This document shows positions 21,612-34,248 of a stretch of 64,000 nt of DNA, in pieces. The notes beneath the pieces were generated by a model. The model was not told the DNA's origin. It saw only the letters and a list, made by a program, of their open reading frames with translations, and did not search any database. Each line of letters starts with the position of its first letter. Position 1 is the first letter of the stretch. A program made the position numbers and the translations under genes. This DNA is from Pseudo-nitzschia pungens (Eukaryota; Bacillariophyta; Bacillariophyceae; Bacillariales; Bacillariaceae), in assembly GCA_037355855.1 (NCBI GenBank), contig CM074764.1, forward strand, positions 744,001-808,000, written 5' to 3'.

Positions 21612-22858
21612 ATGAGTCCATCCGCAGCCCCCGCCTCTCCGGTTCCTGCCGCACCCACCGAAACCCACAGCGTGGTCGATTCCAAAACCGCCGGCAAGAC
21701 CGAGCTTCCCTCCAACATCACCGTGACCTCTCACCCCGTGCTCTCCCACAAGATCACCATGTTGCGATCCTCCAAGACATCTCCCGGCACCTTTCGAAGC
21801 ATTCTCCGAGAAGTCACGTACCACCTGGGATACGAGGCGACCAAAAACCTCAAGGTCCAGTCGAATGTACGCGTGACGGTCCCCCTGGGAAAGGAATCGG
21901 AATCCCACCACGAAGACCTCCGCGACGCGGACTGCGGCTTTCGCCTCCTGGACAAGGTAGCTCTGGTGCCGATTCTCCGCAGCGGCCTGGGCATGACGGA
22001 TTCCATGCTGGAATTGCTGCCCAATTCGTCCGTTCACCACATTGGCATGTACCGCACACCCGGCGTCCACGTTGCTCCCGTGCAGTACTTCAATCGGCTG
22101 CCCCGGGGTGAGTGCACCGCGGACGTGGCCTACATTCTGGATCCCATGGTCGGAAGCGCGGCAACAGCCAATGCCGTCATTGCGATTCTGAAAAAGGTAA
22201 GCACCGCAACAAATCGAATGTTCCAAAATCGAAACAATACCAGTTTTTCTGTCGCCGGATTTGAATTGGCGAAGAACGGTTCGCCAAGAATTTATTCGTT
22301 TGACTGTCGCAATACAGAAGAAAACAGAAACTTGGTTTCTCACACATTCATTTCTTGCCTTTGCATTGCTTCTGCAATTCCTTGTCGTTTCTGTTCCTTC
22401 TCAATATTATTATTATTTTTGGATTTCGACCATGGTTTTTTTTTCTCATTATTTCCTTCGTGATTTGGACGGATTTTTTCTTCTCATTCGGAATCCGCTG
22501 GAATTCTTGCGACAACCCGATGCACGACGCTTCAAATGACGTTCGCGCACAGTGGGGAGTTCCCAAGATCCACATGGTGACCGTTGTGGCCAGCAAGGCC
22601 GGCCTGGAACTTCTGGCCAAAAACCACCCCGATGTGGACGTGACGGTGGGAGTGATCGACCCCAATTTGACGGAGTGCGGGATTGTCTTGCCGGGCATGG
22701 GTGACGTCGGTGATCGTCTGTTCGGAACCGGCAACCAGAATTTTGAGGACGATGTCGTCGTCGCTGGGGCCTCCGACGGAACCGGGGAAGAACCACCCGC
22801 CAAGCGCAAGCGATCTGCGAGCCTGACACTGGAAATGGATTTGGCTGCCGGCAAGTAA
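21612..22858 (+). CDS. UPRT: Uracil phosphoribosyltransferase, two exons
   Basis: Converts uracil and PRPP to UMP (pyrimidine salvage). Exons 21612-22196 and 22553-22858; intron 356 bp with GTAAGC donor and CGCACAG acceptor, phase 0, joining AILKK to WGVPKI. Product 296 residues. Family marks: LVPILRSGLGMTDSML, HHIGMYRTP, VQYFNRLPRGE, YILDPM followed by the PRPP loop, and the uracil-binding GMGDVGDRLFGT near the C-terminus. The PRPP loop reads VGSAATANA where UPRTs normally have an (L/V)ATGGS/T-type loop, which is unusual. The tail after about residue 265 is acidic then basic (PPAKRKRSASL), a possible nuclear signal. The first 45 residues are Pro/Ser/Thr-rich without a clear signal peptide. 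Start chosen at the first ATG, in a good CACC context. Confidence 0.92.
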
Positions 22859-25145
22859 ACAATGACGGTAGGTACAACTGGAAATGGGAGTGTTGCCAGC
22901 AACGTACCCCAGAAATTAACAGCAGTACACGTAGTGAAAAAAATATAGAAAAGCGTATTAACAACCCCAAACCCATCCACTATTATTGCTTGGAGCACAT
23001 GGCGACTGCGTGCAGGAGATGATTGGAATTTTGTTTGCGAGGACTGCTTCTTGTGGCTTCGGCCGTCGTGAGTGGAGTGCGACAAATTCTAGGCGACAGC
23101 AGTGCAGCGCACACGAAAACTCCTTGTCGGTCGATTCCGCGTTGCCCGTGTGAACTCGGTTCGGTTCGATCGGCATTTTGATTGAGAGTTGGATCGCTGC
23201 CTGCTTCCGTACAAATCGGTGGTATGCGGGCCCCACTTGGTGCAACCGGGTGGCAGTTCGCATCGAATTGCCACTAATGTCCGCAAAGTGTTTTAGAGTT
23301 TTTTTTGTCCAACACATACCGCAAACTTGGTCCCGAGCAGACTGCAAAGCCAAATCAAGACGAGGTTTGACATTACTAGTAGTAGATTATGCCATGCCGT
23401 AGTACTACTATTCGCAACAACGAAAAAACCTACTTGTAATTGGAGACATGAGTGGACAGAATATCTCAAGCTCAAAAATACATCCCTGCACCTAGAGCAA
23501 CGTCCAACCTAATCGTAGCTAATGCTTGAGGTTAGGTCGGACCAAACCTAACCTTCCTGGGTTGACCTTATCACTGCTCAGTAGGAATTATTTGGTTGTG
23601 AACCGAGGTTTGTTGCGTGTAGTAACGCAAGCACCCCCATTTCTTCAATGGCATCTCTCAGGTCCCGCCCGTAAACTAGTGTCCAACTGATGACTTTTTG
23701 ATCGGTTCCTATTGTCATATGCCACTGTCAGCAGCAATTCAACCAGCAAGTTCTTGATGCGTCTTACAATGCTGCCAAATACAACTACTAACATGACTTG
23801 GTGGTCATTTCCCCCGACCTGGTGGAATGTCCAAAATTTTGTGACTCAGTCTTGTGGTGGGGTAAGTGATATTAGAGTGTGTGTGATGAAAGTACTACAC
23901 CTAGATGGAGATAACGACTTTCGAGAAAAAGAAAACCATTTTTCATGGACAATTTGTTTCTTCTTTCCAACACATCACCACCACATATTGTTGGGTCACC
24001 CAACTCAAGAATGGTTTCCACTATTGTTCTTCATCAGGAAGTTGACAAATTCCATGAGATACAGATGCAGTTTGCATGATGATTTTTGTTTATGGCTGGG
24101 TCTAGTTTAGATTTTTATAGGCTCACACAACACTAAAGTGGTTTGGAACTTCAAATGGTGCGGCTTCATCTCTTTTGGCCTGCTGTGAGCACGAAGGACC
24201 TTGCATATGATATTTTCAAACATGGTGTCAGCAGCCACCACCGCCACCACCACCAGTAGGTAGAAGTAAACCTTACCAGCACCCCTCACCTAGGATGAAT
24301 ACCAGCTTCTTCAGCAACACAAGGATTGTAGCATCATCATGCACATGATGGTGATGCCCCGCCGTGGTTGGACAACTTTGGTCGGCAGTTGGTACTAGAC
24401 CAAGTAGTAAGGTTTTACTAGTAGTAGTTGTAATGTACGAAGTATTGTGTAGTACAGGAGTTTGTGAGAGTCATTTCTGTGACAGCAGAAGCATCGTCCA
24501 TGACGTCCGTACGAACGGCAGTGAGTCGACTGAGTCGGTTCCAATGGGTCTTACAACCCCGAACTCGTAAGTAACTTACGTAACTTGTCTATTAGTAGTA
24601 AGATTACTTCGTACTAAGTACGGGTACAAGAAACCTTATTTTTTTTTGCTTGCGACGGTCGGAATGTTATTGGCACGCTTTTTGGCATTTTGTACATCGC
24701 TGAATTTGAGTAATTATTGGTATGCGTTCAAGATTTTTGCGATTTCTCCTCCTTTCCGTTGACATGTATAATGTGTGCGTTAGGATACGGAGCCGACAAG
24801 CCTAACGCTGCAACTGCCATAGTATTGTTTCGATTGGAGATGACAAGGCTCGGGATTACCTTCGAGCTGGCCTCGAATGATAGCGGTACATAGGTCACGA
24901 AACTCGCACGAAACTCGCATGCTGTTCATCATTCCCTTGCAAATGAGCCGCACCTCGATTTCGAGAGAAAGATGCTCGATCCTATTTGTAAGTAGGTATG
25001 ACCTCTCCTGAGCTCTGCAGAACACAGTCTAGTTCATCCTTCCCCAGAAGCCGGGTGTCGCTGAAACAGTAGATATCAACACCAAAACAAATCATCAATA
25101 CACCGGCGCTATTGCTATTAACAGGACAATACGAAGTGGATCGAA
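22859..25145. other. Long intergenic stretch, no supported gene
   Basis: 2.3 kb. It contains ACTAGTAGTA-type words (23373-23390, 24415-24430), two near-identical TAACCT/AGGTTA words at 23525-23560, and an (CCACCA)n patch near 24237-24252. Frames are short and unsupported. Confidence 0.5.
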
Positions 25146-26829
25146 ATGAAGTTTGTGCTTTCTTCACGGCTCCTCCTTCTTCTGGTCGGCACCCAGTTGG
25201 TCTTCACCGGTGGTGCCGAAACACAACGCCACTTGCGAAACGGTTCTACCTCGGGAAAAGATCAGAGGAAGCTTGTACACCACGGGGCAATGCAACCTCC
25301 TCCCCACATCCCCATGCAAATGCAACCTCCTCCCCACATCCCCATGCATCAACCAGCCCCTCGTCCCGCCCCGGGTCCCGATCCTCGTCCCGCCCCAGGT
25401 TCCAATTTTCATCATGGCTTTCCGACAACCTCCTATGGACACGGACAAAGCATACACTACAACACACCCCCCACCCCATACCACGATTCATACCCCGATC
25501 CACACCCCACCCCATACCACGATTCATACCCCGAGCCACACCACGATCCATACCACGATCCACACCCCGAGCCATACCACGATCCACACCACCACTCACA
25601 ACCCGACCCCTACCACAATGCCCCAAGCGATCGACCCACTCCTCATCCCACTCCTTATCCAACCCCAAGACCCACTCCGTATCCAACCCCAAGACCCGCT
25701 CCGTATCCAACCCCAAGAACCACTCCGTATCCAACCCCAAGACCCACATATCGCAAGACTAACTATCCATCAGCTTCTCCCAGTGAAAATCCCACCAACA
25801 GTGACGAACCATCCGAGAATCCTACTCAATCCGCAGAACCATCCGAAAACCCTACCCAATCGGAAGAACCATCGGAGAATCCCACCTTTTCGGTAGAACC
25901 TAGTGACCGTCCTAGTGTATCATTAGAACCATCCGCAGGAGCACAAACACTCGGTAAGAGAAACCAAAAGGGTAGTTGTTTGTAACAACGCAACAACAAA
26001 AAATTTCCGAGTTGTTTGTCAATGCAGTAGGTTGTCCTCCGCGAAGCATTGGTTCCTCTTCCTCATTGTTTTCACTTTCGTTTTGTTGCCTTTGTCCCCG
26101 ACGCTCGAATCAGCCGGGATCATCTGTGCGGTGGAAAATGATTTGGCCTTCTCGATTCTGTGCACGGCAATCCAAGCCTCCGATGCCGTCTTTTTGCTGT
26201 TGAACGACAACCTGCCCTTCATCCAGTTCCGCACGGACGCCGAAATCGGCATCCCCCCGCGACTCGCAAAAATCCCGGAACACCTCGCGGGGAAACACGG
26301 CGCGAGAAAGCTCATGACGAATAGCAAATACACCATGTTCGCGCCGGACAACCTGGCGTTCGAGAGATTTCTGGCCACACCCCTCAAACACTTGTTTGGG
26401 ACCGGCACGGGCGTCGTGGTGTACTTTCAGAGCGTCGGCCTCGACATCACGCTCGACACGACGTGCGCCAAGGATTTCTTCCTGGCGGATATCGGTTCGC
26501 AGTTTCTGACCCGGCTGCTCCTGTCGCACATCATCGGCGGGGAGCGCGACTTCAGGTCATTGGTTTGCAACAAAACCTCCAGGATGCTGAGCGGGGTCGA
26601 CACGATCACCGAATGCCGCCACAGCGGCAAAGCCCAGGTGGGAACCAAGAACAACATGCACAATTTACCGAAGATTCTCGATGCGGACGTCGGTGCCACG
26701 AACGGAATTCTTCACAGGGTATCGGAGGTGATCATTCCGGACTTTGTCTTCCCGACGGGCATGCACCACGAGAATGCATTGGACGAGATTTTCGAACTGC
26801 CTCACGCGGGACCCGGAACTTTTCCGTAA
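25146..26829 (+). CDS. Secreted fasciclin (FAS1) domain protein with Pro/His-rich stalk and PS repeats, two exons
   Basis: Exons 25146-25953 and 26114-26829 (GTAAGAG donor, CGAATCAG acceptor, phase 1, 160 bp intron); 507 residues. An N-terminal signal peptide (LLLLLVGTQLVFTGGAE) is followed by RHLR. Residues 45-205 are Pro/His/Tyr/Asp-rich with short tandem repeats (PYHDPH, TPYPTPRP). Residues 210-265 are SENPTxSxEP repeats seen in diatom surface proteins. The C-terminal half is one FAS1 domain: GIICAVENDLAFSILCTAI, YTMFAPDNLAFERFL (H1 box-like), LLSHIIGGE, and NGILHRVSEVIIPD (H2 box-like). A cell-surface, adhesion or frustule-associated role is inferred from the family. Without the splice the first part would stop 30 residues after the donor. 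Confidence 0.88.
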
Positions 26830-28210
26830 GAGAAGAAATATATATCAAGGGCTAAAACGATAGCGGGGTGCGGGTAGTTGTTGGTTCTCTTCTCTTCTCT
26901 CCTTTTATCTCGGCTTTTTTTTTTCTGTTCGAGATGACAACAACAAGAAAGAACAGGGGCCACACTCCTCCAATGAAAGCTGCGGTGAATCTATTTCACG
27001 CTTGCTTTCCTACTACTAGTACACAACTGTTTATATGTAAAACAACCAACCATAACATACATATCGGGATCTCAGAATAACGCTTGAAATTAAAATACAA
27101 AATAAAACTAAAAAATTCACTCATCAACTTTCAATTCGAAGTTAGTAGTAGTAGTAGTAGTGCGGAGAGGAGGTTGAACTCAAGCGTATCTGTTAGAGTA
27201 ATGCAAAACGGAACGCTAGTAGAGGAGCTTGGATTCCTTTTGGAATCGCGTTAGTAGTAGTAGCTAGGAGCTGAGACAGAATTCATACTGCTGGTGTGCT
27301 CGGTGTACCAGCACTAGTAGAGTGAGGAATGAATCTATGGTGTCCGCAGTTTCTACTACTAGTAGTATGTATTACTAGTAGGCAGGGATGTCTCCGTCCA
27401 AAATTGTTGTCTTGTCGCAGGCAAGAAGCACCAGCAGGTAAACAAGATGGGTACGACGCAACGAAGTGCTGTTTTCCTCCCAACAATGAATCGGATTGCC
27501 CATCGAGCGATGATGATCGCACGTCTAGAGTAGTGGACTACTACTAGTAGTACTATTAGTAGTAGCTGTTGGTACATTGCATTTCAGTCATCTACTAGTG
27601 CTAGTTGAAGTATTGTGACAAGTTTTGTTTCAATCCATCATGGATTGGTGCCCGGCGTTGACTGTTTCTGCCTGTGATCACGGAGATTTATTAAACCTTT
27701 CAAGGTTACTACTACGGTAATTCGGCAGTAAAAAGAAGGGTGACAAAACACGAACCACGGTTCTTGTAGCAGACACTTGGTACAGGTGCGAATCGCGTAC
27801 TTTCACTAATGTGGCGCGAAAGGTTCCTGTTCGTTGTGGATGGTAAACCTTAACCTTACTTTAAGTCTTGGTACGTAGGGTATGACACAAAAAGGAATTC
27901 AGGGTCACTTATTTCAACAATAAAAACTACGATGATTCTTAATCCGCCCCCAAATTCTTGGACAATACCGTGGCCAAAGATTGGCCGGTAACCTTACGAA
28001 AAGGTTAGTAAGATTACATGGCGACGACAGATGACGGGCAAGCGGTCAGCGGTGAGGCAATTGCGACTTCGGAATTACTGATTGCGGTAGCGGGGAATCA
28101 GGAGTCGGGACTCTGGCGAGAAACATGGTAAGGTTACGGAAAGAATCACAAGCGCCTAAGGTTAGTAATTACTCGACTCTCAGACCACTCTGCAGTCGAC
28201 GAGCGCATCG
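26830..28210. other. Intergenic with (TAG)n/ACTAGTAG repeats
   Basis: 1.4 kb. (AGT)n tracts at 27145-27163 and 27250-27262, and ACTAGTAG words at 27315, 27355-27378 and 27539-27566. A cluster of AAGGTTA/TAACCTT words runs from 27705 to 28160. No gene supported. Confidence 0.5.
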
Positions 28211-29769
28211 ATGCCTCGTCGCAATTGTAGGAAGGAATTCACCGGAAAGATCGCGGTGACAGCTGCATCGCTCTGGGCGTTGTTTCTCTCGTCGTCGTTG
28301 TCCTCGGCAGTGGCGTTCGTCCCACCGCTTTCCACAGCAAGAGCAAGATCAAGAGCAACTTCTTCTTCGCTTCCGAACGACTCGAACCGCATGCAACCCT
28401 GTCGGTTTGTCATTCGAGGTGTTTGCTTGCACGGACCCACACGAAGTACAACCGCGATAATATCGTCCCTGTTCGCAAACGACCCCCGCCGAAACGGAAC
28501 CGCAAGATTCACCGGAACCTCTCCCCACCCGGACGACAATTGTTCCCACGATCGCGGAAGCATGGCCAACACCCGCAAACGAAAATCCTCTCGGACGCCC
28601 ACCCGGAGGAGCGCACGCAGCGGTGCCAAACGAGACACCGAGGAGGAGAACGCCGTCGAGGACTCGCCTCCTCCACCAGCCGTGTCGGAGGTCGAAGTCA
28701 AAGCCGGAGTCAAAGCCAGAGTCAAAGGCAAGGCCGGAGCCAGAGCCGAAAAGCTACAAATTGCTCGCGATCCTGTCCCCCGCCAAGACACTCAATCTGG
28801 AGGACGACCTGCCGGACGCCAGTGGCGGGAATGGAATTCACCAAACCCCTCGACGAGCTCCGATCCAATCGAAGAGAGGTGGTGGCCGCCATGAAGGAAC
28901 ACGCCGCTTCGGCCGCCAAGCTCGGCAAGCTCCTCAAGACGAGCCAAAAAATCACCTCGAAAGCGCAAGACTATTGGCGAGACGTTTCCGAGGACGCGGC
29001 GTCGGAGGGCCGGAAACCGAGCATTTTTCTGTTCGACGGAGCGGCGTACGCCGGCCTCGACGTGGCCACCCTGGCCACCCCGGCCACCCTCGGCTATTTG
29101 CAGGGCCACCTCCGGATCGTCGATCCTCTCTACGGGTGGCTTCGTCCCATGGACAGGATCGAGGCCTACCGTCTCGAAATGGCCAGCAGGGGCGTCTTTG
29201 CCGCCAGCAAACGCGAGGAGAGCGTCGATCCAAAGACGATCAAGCTGGAGGACTTTTGGAAACCCTCCATTCGGGCGTGCATCGAGAGGGAGGAAGAGCA
29301 ACGCGCGAATGGCGATGGCGATGGCGATGGCGATGGCGATGGCGATGCCAACGGAACCCCCGTAATGATTGTCAACCTGGCGAGCGACGAGTACGCGGCG
29401 GCCGTCGACGTTCCCCCGAGGCGCATGGTCAAGGTCGTCTTCAAGCACGGAGGCAGGACGATTGCGGTTCACGCCAAGCGGGCCCGGGGATTGATGGTCC
29501 GGTACATGGCCACTCGTTCCGTGGAATCCCTGGACCAACTCCTCGGCTTTGATTCGGAGGGCTATTCGTTTCGTCCCAACGAATCGACCTACGAGAGGGG
29601 AGGCGACGGGGACTGGTCGGCGGAGACCCTGGGGTCTCTGCCGCGGCGCGGGGAACACGAACCGAAGGGTCCCGCGGCGGCGGCGAAACCGAAAAAGGGG
29701 ACGACGAAGAAAAAGGAGCAACCGCTGACGCTGGTCTTTGATCGTCCCGGGACGTGGAAGAAACCGTGA
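28211..29769 (+). CDS. YaaA / UPF0246 (DUF328) family protein, plastid-targeted, two frameshifts
   Basis: The bacterial family member YaaA limits free iron during peroxide stress. Family signatures here: KLLAILSPAKTLNLEDD (start of the domain), MEFTKPLDELRS, IFLFDGAAYAGLD, LRIVDPLYGWLRPMDRIEAY-RLEM, FWKPSI, VNLASDEY, HAKRARGLMVRY and LLGFDSEGYSF. The N-terminus has a signal peptide ending SSAVA-FVPP, the AF-type motif of diatom plastid presequences. The gene lies in three successive frames: presequence and basic linker, then the SPAKTL segment, then the rest. Each change skips one base; likely spots are AAAA at 28748-28751 and AA at 28830-28831. With both skipped the product is 518 residues. 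A (GD)n hexanucleotide expansion sits at about 29305-29346. The Lys-rich tail (KPKKGTTKKKEQ) is an extra. Confidence 0.85.
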
Positions 29770-31941
29770 GCGCACCGGACGCGCGACACGGAGAGCGAAT
29801 TATCCATCCTTCGCCACTCGGTCGCTCGCTCGGGCGATCCGGCAGCAGCCGTGCGGGGACGCGGACCACCATCCATCCATCGATTCATCGATTCGACCGA
29901 CCAAAACGACACGCACGGAACCGCATGCGCCGGTCGATTGCTACCCGACCGACCGCAAACGATCGACGCGTTTACCGTGCCCGAACAAAAATCCACGATG
30001 CCATCGGTTGCGAGTCGCGGTGCGGTGCATAGCATAGCATAGCATAGCATAGCATAATACGATAAACTACAATACCTGTTTTCGGACACCTTCCGTTGTC
30101 GATTCCACCAGAGTCTCTCTCGAGTGCTCCCGCCGGTATGCTTGTCGAATAGCTCGGGCCGGGCCGGTCCGCCCCGACACGGCATCTTCCCAACACCGCT
30201 GATCGCGACTGCTCGAAACGGGACGAAACGGTCGGCCCGGAACTCGAGCGGTCGGAAGGAAAGAAACAACCCCGATCCGTTTTTGTTCTCGCTGGCCGCT
30301 GCGAATGACGACGACCGCAACGCAACGGGTCCCATACGAGTCGGTCGGTCGATGGTCGCGTCCAACAAATTGCAACCGGATCGATTCGATGGCATCTTTC
30401 TTCGTCGCATCCGGGAGCGGCGGTGGCGGAGACGCGCGCCTTCGTTCGCTCGCTCCGGGATGTGTTTCGCGCTTGCTGTTTGCAATCCAAATCGTCATCC
30501 GCCCGACGGGTCTGTTGCTTGCCGAGAATGTCGGACGGAGAGAGATTGCGAATCGCGCCGTTCACTCTCTTGGTACCGTACACGCACCATGCGTGTACGA
30601 TACTCGTACTATATATATATATATATTACTATTATTATTTATTATTGACCATAGCTGATTGACTCACGTCATCATCATCTGTTTCGTTGTCCATGAGGCA
30701 AAGTGCATAAGGGAAGCATTGCGTAGACAGAAAAGGGACTACGAGCACTGCACCTATTATACAAAAAGCCCATTGACTCACGTCGTCATCATCTCTTCGA
30801 TTGGCTAATGAAAAGCATCAAAAAGTGGAGCATTAATTTACTTAGGGAAACACCGAACCACGAGCACAGCACTGTCTACAATAATAGCCGATCAACTCGC
30901 TGTATTAATTACCTCCTCTTCGAACGTTGATAAAAAGCATGAAAAAGTGGAGCATTACGTACGGAATCAAGGATACGTGAGCGGTTTAAGTATAGAACCG
31001 AGCACAAAAAAAGGGGGAGGAGTATGTAGGCGTACGTGTTACGCAACCGGTATTCCCGTGCTATGATGTTTTCTGTTTTCGCACTCTCAATGTCATTGCG
31101 TTCGCACCGTCAATAGCATCATACGATAGTATTACTTCGTATATTTTGATCTTGTGATCTTCCGGCAGTACGGATAGTCATAAAGCGTGTCGCCAAGTTG
31201 CCTTTTAAACATAGTTCCCTGCAACAAATGAAGCTTTCTTCGATTCCTTAATTAATTACAGTAATTAGAATCGAATACAGATTGGTCAACATATCCCATC
31301 CCTTTGTCGGCAGGTGGTAGTCATTCTTTACGATGATAGGCTCGACAGAATTTCAAACCGACACGTTCCAAAACCAAGCCAGCGCATAAAAAAATACTTC
31401 GCAAGAACCGTTGTTTCTATTGTTTTTATTACTTCGTAATTGAATTGTATTGAATTGTAAGTAATAAATAAGGCCTTACTTAATGCTAGAAGTATTGGTC
31501 TCAATCTCGACAAGAAAACTTGAAACTCTCTTCTATTGGACAGGATACGTTCCAAAGTTGCAAAATAGCGAAAATATTCATTGATTGATTACACTTACCG
31601 AACATCCCGAATACCGTATGCACCATAGTAAATAGACAATATGCTTCAATAGTGACTGTGCCTAAAATCACCTCGGTAAGTGAGAATAGTAGAAGTGATA
31701 TTAAAATGGCAATCAAGCATTTATGCGTTCAACTGAGTTTTTCCGCTGCGATTTTATTGATTGTTCTACCACGGGACCACCTTCTCCATCGTGGTGTTCC
31801 TTATCCTTTTTTTTGGTTTGGGATCAAACGGTTGACACCACAAAAATAATTTCACTCTGTAATTTATGCGAATCGATCGTCCCTTTCTTTGCGTTTTCAA
31901 TCGCAGAACCCTAGCTTTCATTTCTTGGTCGACGGGGAACA
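29770..31941. other. Intergenic; GC-rich part then repeat array
   Basis: 29770-30560 is GC-rich with long open frames in several phases on both strands, none resembling a known protein; I do not call a gene. A (CATAG)n pentanucleotide run is at 30027-30056 and a (TA)n run at 30611-30626. 30651-31005 is a diverged tandem array listed separately. 31006-31941 is AT-rich with nothing recognised. Confidence 0.5.
30651..31005. repeat. Diverged tandem array, three units of about 115 bp
   Basis: Units start near 30654, 30768 and 30887. The first two share ATTGACTCACGTC and all carry AGCATxAAAAAGTGGAGCATTA-like or related sequence and a CGAGCAC block. TGACTCA and ACGTCA are bZIP-type sites, present in units 1 and 2 (the second has ACGTCG) and lost in unit 3. 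Confidence 0.65.
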
Positions 31942-33194
31942 ATGTGGAAACAGCTCGTGTCCAAGTTTAAGCAGCATCCTGCGAAGAAGAAATGCAGAGG
32001 TGGAAGATCCTTACTGCGCTCTTTGCCGTTCACGTCGTGGATCACCAAAACATTATCGGTGCCCGATGAAAGATCCGAGCTGGATCGAACCAAACATCAC
32101 AGTGCATCCATCGATTCTCTCTTTTCCATGGAAAACTCCGTCGTAAAGTGCGACGATGAGAATAGAATCCGTTTGGACCCCATTGCTTTCAGTGAGTACG
32201 AAAACGTAACGGATGGGCGGAGACCAAATTATAATGTCGCTTTTGTCGCTAGAAATTTCGACGAGAACAACAATGGTACAGATACTTCGGTGGGACTCAA
32301 CATTGACTTCGACAAAGGGGACAGCGTGGTTTCCAAATCAGAAGCGGACGATGTTGAAATCAATAGCGATAACAATGAAGACACCAAGGGTATCGGATTC
32401 GATGCAGAGAAAGTTAAAAGCTGTTGCGATTTGATTGCGAACAACCAAAACGAACCAAGCAAAGACCAATCACATCCAAAAATCAATGATAGCAAGATCG
32501 ATGCCGTCCCAGCTCTTGCGTCGTTGGTCCCTAGCGATGACACCTTGCGAGATAAGGAGTCCAACGTGCCCATTGACATCAAAAACAATCCAAGCACAGC
32601 CTCCAAAGTTTCGCGGAACGAACTATTCCAAACGGAGAAGGAGGACGACGTTGTACCGGTACGTGATATTTGCGCACGCAACGGTGTCCGGTTTGGGTCG
32701 GTAGAAGTTCACACACACGACATTGGATTGGGCGGATCAGCTGTGCCGATGCGTGGACCATCGCTAAGCCTGACATGGGAGAGGATGTCGTACCAGAAAT
32801 TCGTATCCGTGGACGAACACCAGAAGGAGAATCCGTGGAACCGGCGGCCTCCGGATCAAATGTTGCTAACTTCGGGTCAGCGGATCGATATGTAAGTGAA
32901 AGAAACACGAAAATCATTGGGAATTCATCCTGTCTGTACTTGTACCCTCGAACGGTATGTAACTTCCTTATTGGGATTTTCCTAAATTTCATAACTCATC
33001 TCTCTATCTCCTTTTCCGACCCACACAGCCTTCTCGATCGTGGTTACAGCATGCGGGAAATTCGATCGTCGATTCGACAATTGGGTTGTATTCGTACCAA
33101 GCGCATCCGATCCGCGAGATTTTCATCCAGAAACAGCTTCCTGTTTCAGGTACCAAAGAAAATACGTGCTTCTTTGAAATCAAAACCCAGGTAA
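31942..33194 (+). CDS. Diatom-type conserved protein of unknown function, two exons
   Basis: Exons 31942-32891 and 33029-33194 with a 137 bp intron (GTAAGT donor, CCACACAG acceptor, phase 2); 371 residues. The N-terminal 220 residues are polar and low in complexity. The C-terminal block, from VRFGSVEVHTHDIGLGGSAV through LSLTWERMSYQKFVSVDE to RIDILLDRGYSMREIRSSIR, matches from memory a family common in diatom genomes (pattern V.FG.V.V....LGdnP....GPP..L.W, then a basic block and L...GYS..EI). Its function is unknown. The splice joins RID to LLDRGYS and is what restores the family pattern, which supports the model. No signal peptide or membrane span is seen. Confidence 0.85.
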
Positions 33195-34248
33195 CATGAT
33201 GAGCACACTAAATGCCTAAACGGATGCTCAAAAACACAATGTTGCGTTCTGCGCTCGCCGTCGCACGCAATGAAACCAGAAGGGATCAACCTTTTTTGGT
33301 CAACAAGATACAACCATTTTTCCAACGGGTTCCACAATCCTCATTTTGCGAACGGCGGCCCTGGTCCTCTCTCTTGTCAGGGCTCTCTTGCTGTCTTCGA
33401 GTTTTGCCAGGACAATTTTTTTCTTTTCATTTATGTTATGCGGAAACCGAATCATGTTTATGCTCCTCATTGCAGCACTAGTAGTGGGGCACAGTCTTAC
33501 ACAGAAGTTTTGTCAAATTTTTGAAAATACTATAATTACACGTGCTAGTACTGTACACAGAAAAACAAAACAAAAAGAATGAATAGAACATTGCTAAATA
33601 CCATTAAGAATCAATCCCATCTCTTGTTTCCATTGAAAGTGACTTAAATGAGTGATGATCAGTTCAATATTTCAATTTCTTTTGTTGTGAGGAACTCTCA
33701 CATCGACGCTACTACTAGTAGCCTATCCTAATCAATGAAGAAGGTCCTCCTCTCTAGCAGCAAGTTTCCTGCTGGTGCTTATTGCTTCTTTGAGCATGTT
33801 CCAAGTAGATATAGGGTGAGACTTCATGTTATTGCACTCATAATTAAAGTTCATTGAATAGTCTAATTGAGGAGTTACCTAGCCAATTGCAGTAGAGATC
33901 AGTCTCCTACTTGACAAGAAGAAAACTGAGCTGCGCCTCAACCAACAATCTCCTGACACTGGGGGTTGTAGTCACTTCACACTAGTGACTAAAACAAATC
34001 TTTTTGTAATAAAATACACGCGTTGAAATAGTGGTACCGGTACGAGCACTCGTACTTGTAATACGTGCGTCCGAGTAAGTTACTGGTACCGACAGAAGAC
34101 AATCCGGACCAAGTACCGGTAACTTAAAAGGTTACTTCGTAACCTTACGTAGGTAACCTTACGGTAAACTTACTCTTCAAACCAGAACATTAATAAACAT
34201 ACCTCTCCGTGATGTTATGTTGTTGTGAATATTGTATGATAATGATTA
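33195..34248. other. Intergenic, AT-rich
   Basis: No gene supported. A dense cluster of TAACCTTAC/AAGGTTAC words with GTACCGG palindromes lies at 34029-34170, immediately before the DNA transposon. Confidence 0.5.

Noticed and set aside
25153..25896. Second and third plus-strand frames over the fasciclin stalk
   Set aside because: The DNA repeats keep all frames open; only the 25146 frame has a signal peptide and splices into the FAS1 domain.
29589..30485. Minus-strand 298-residue frame and plus-strand 174-residue frame in the GC-rich stretch
   Set aside because: Part is antisense to the YaaA gene; the rest has open frames in several phases on both strands and no domain.
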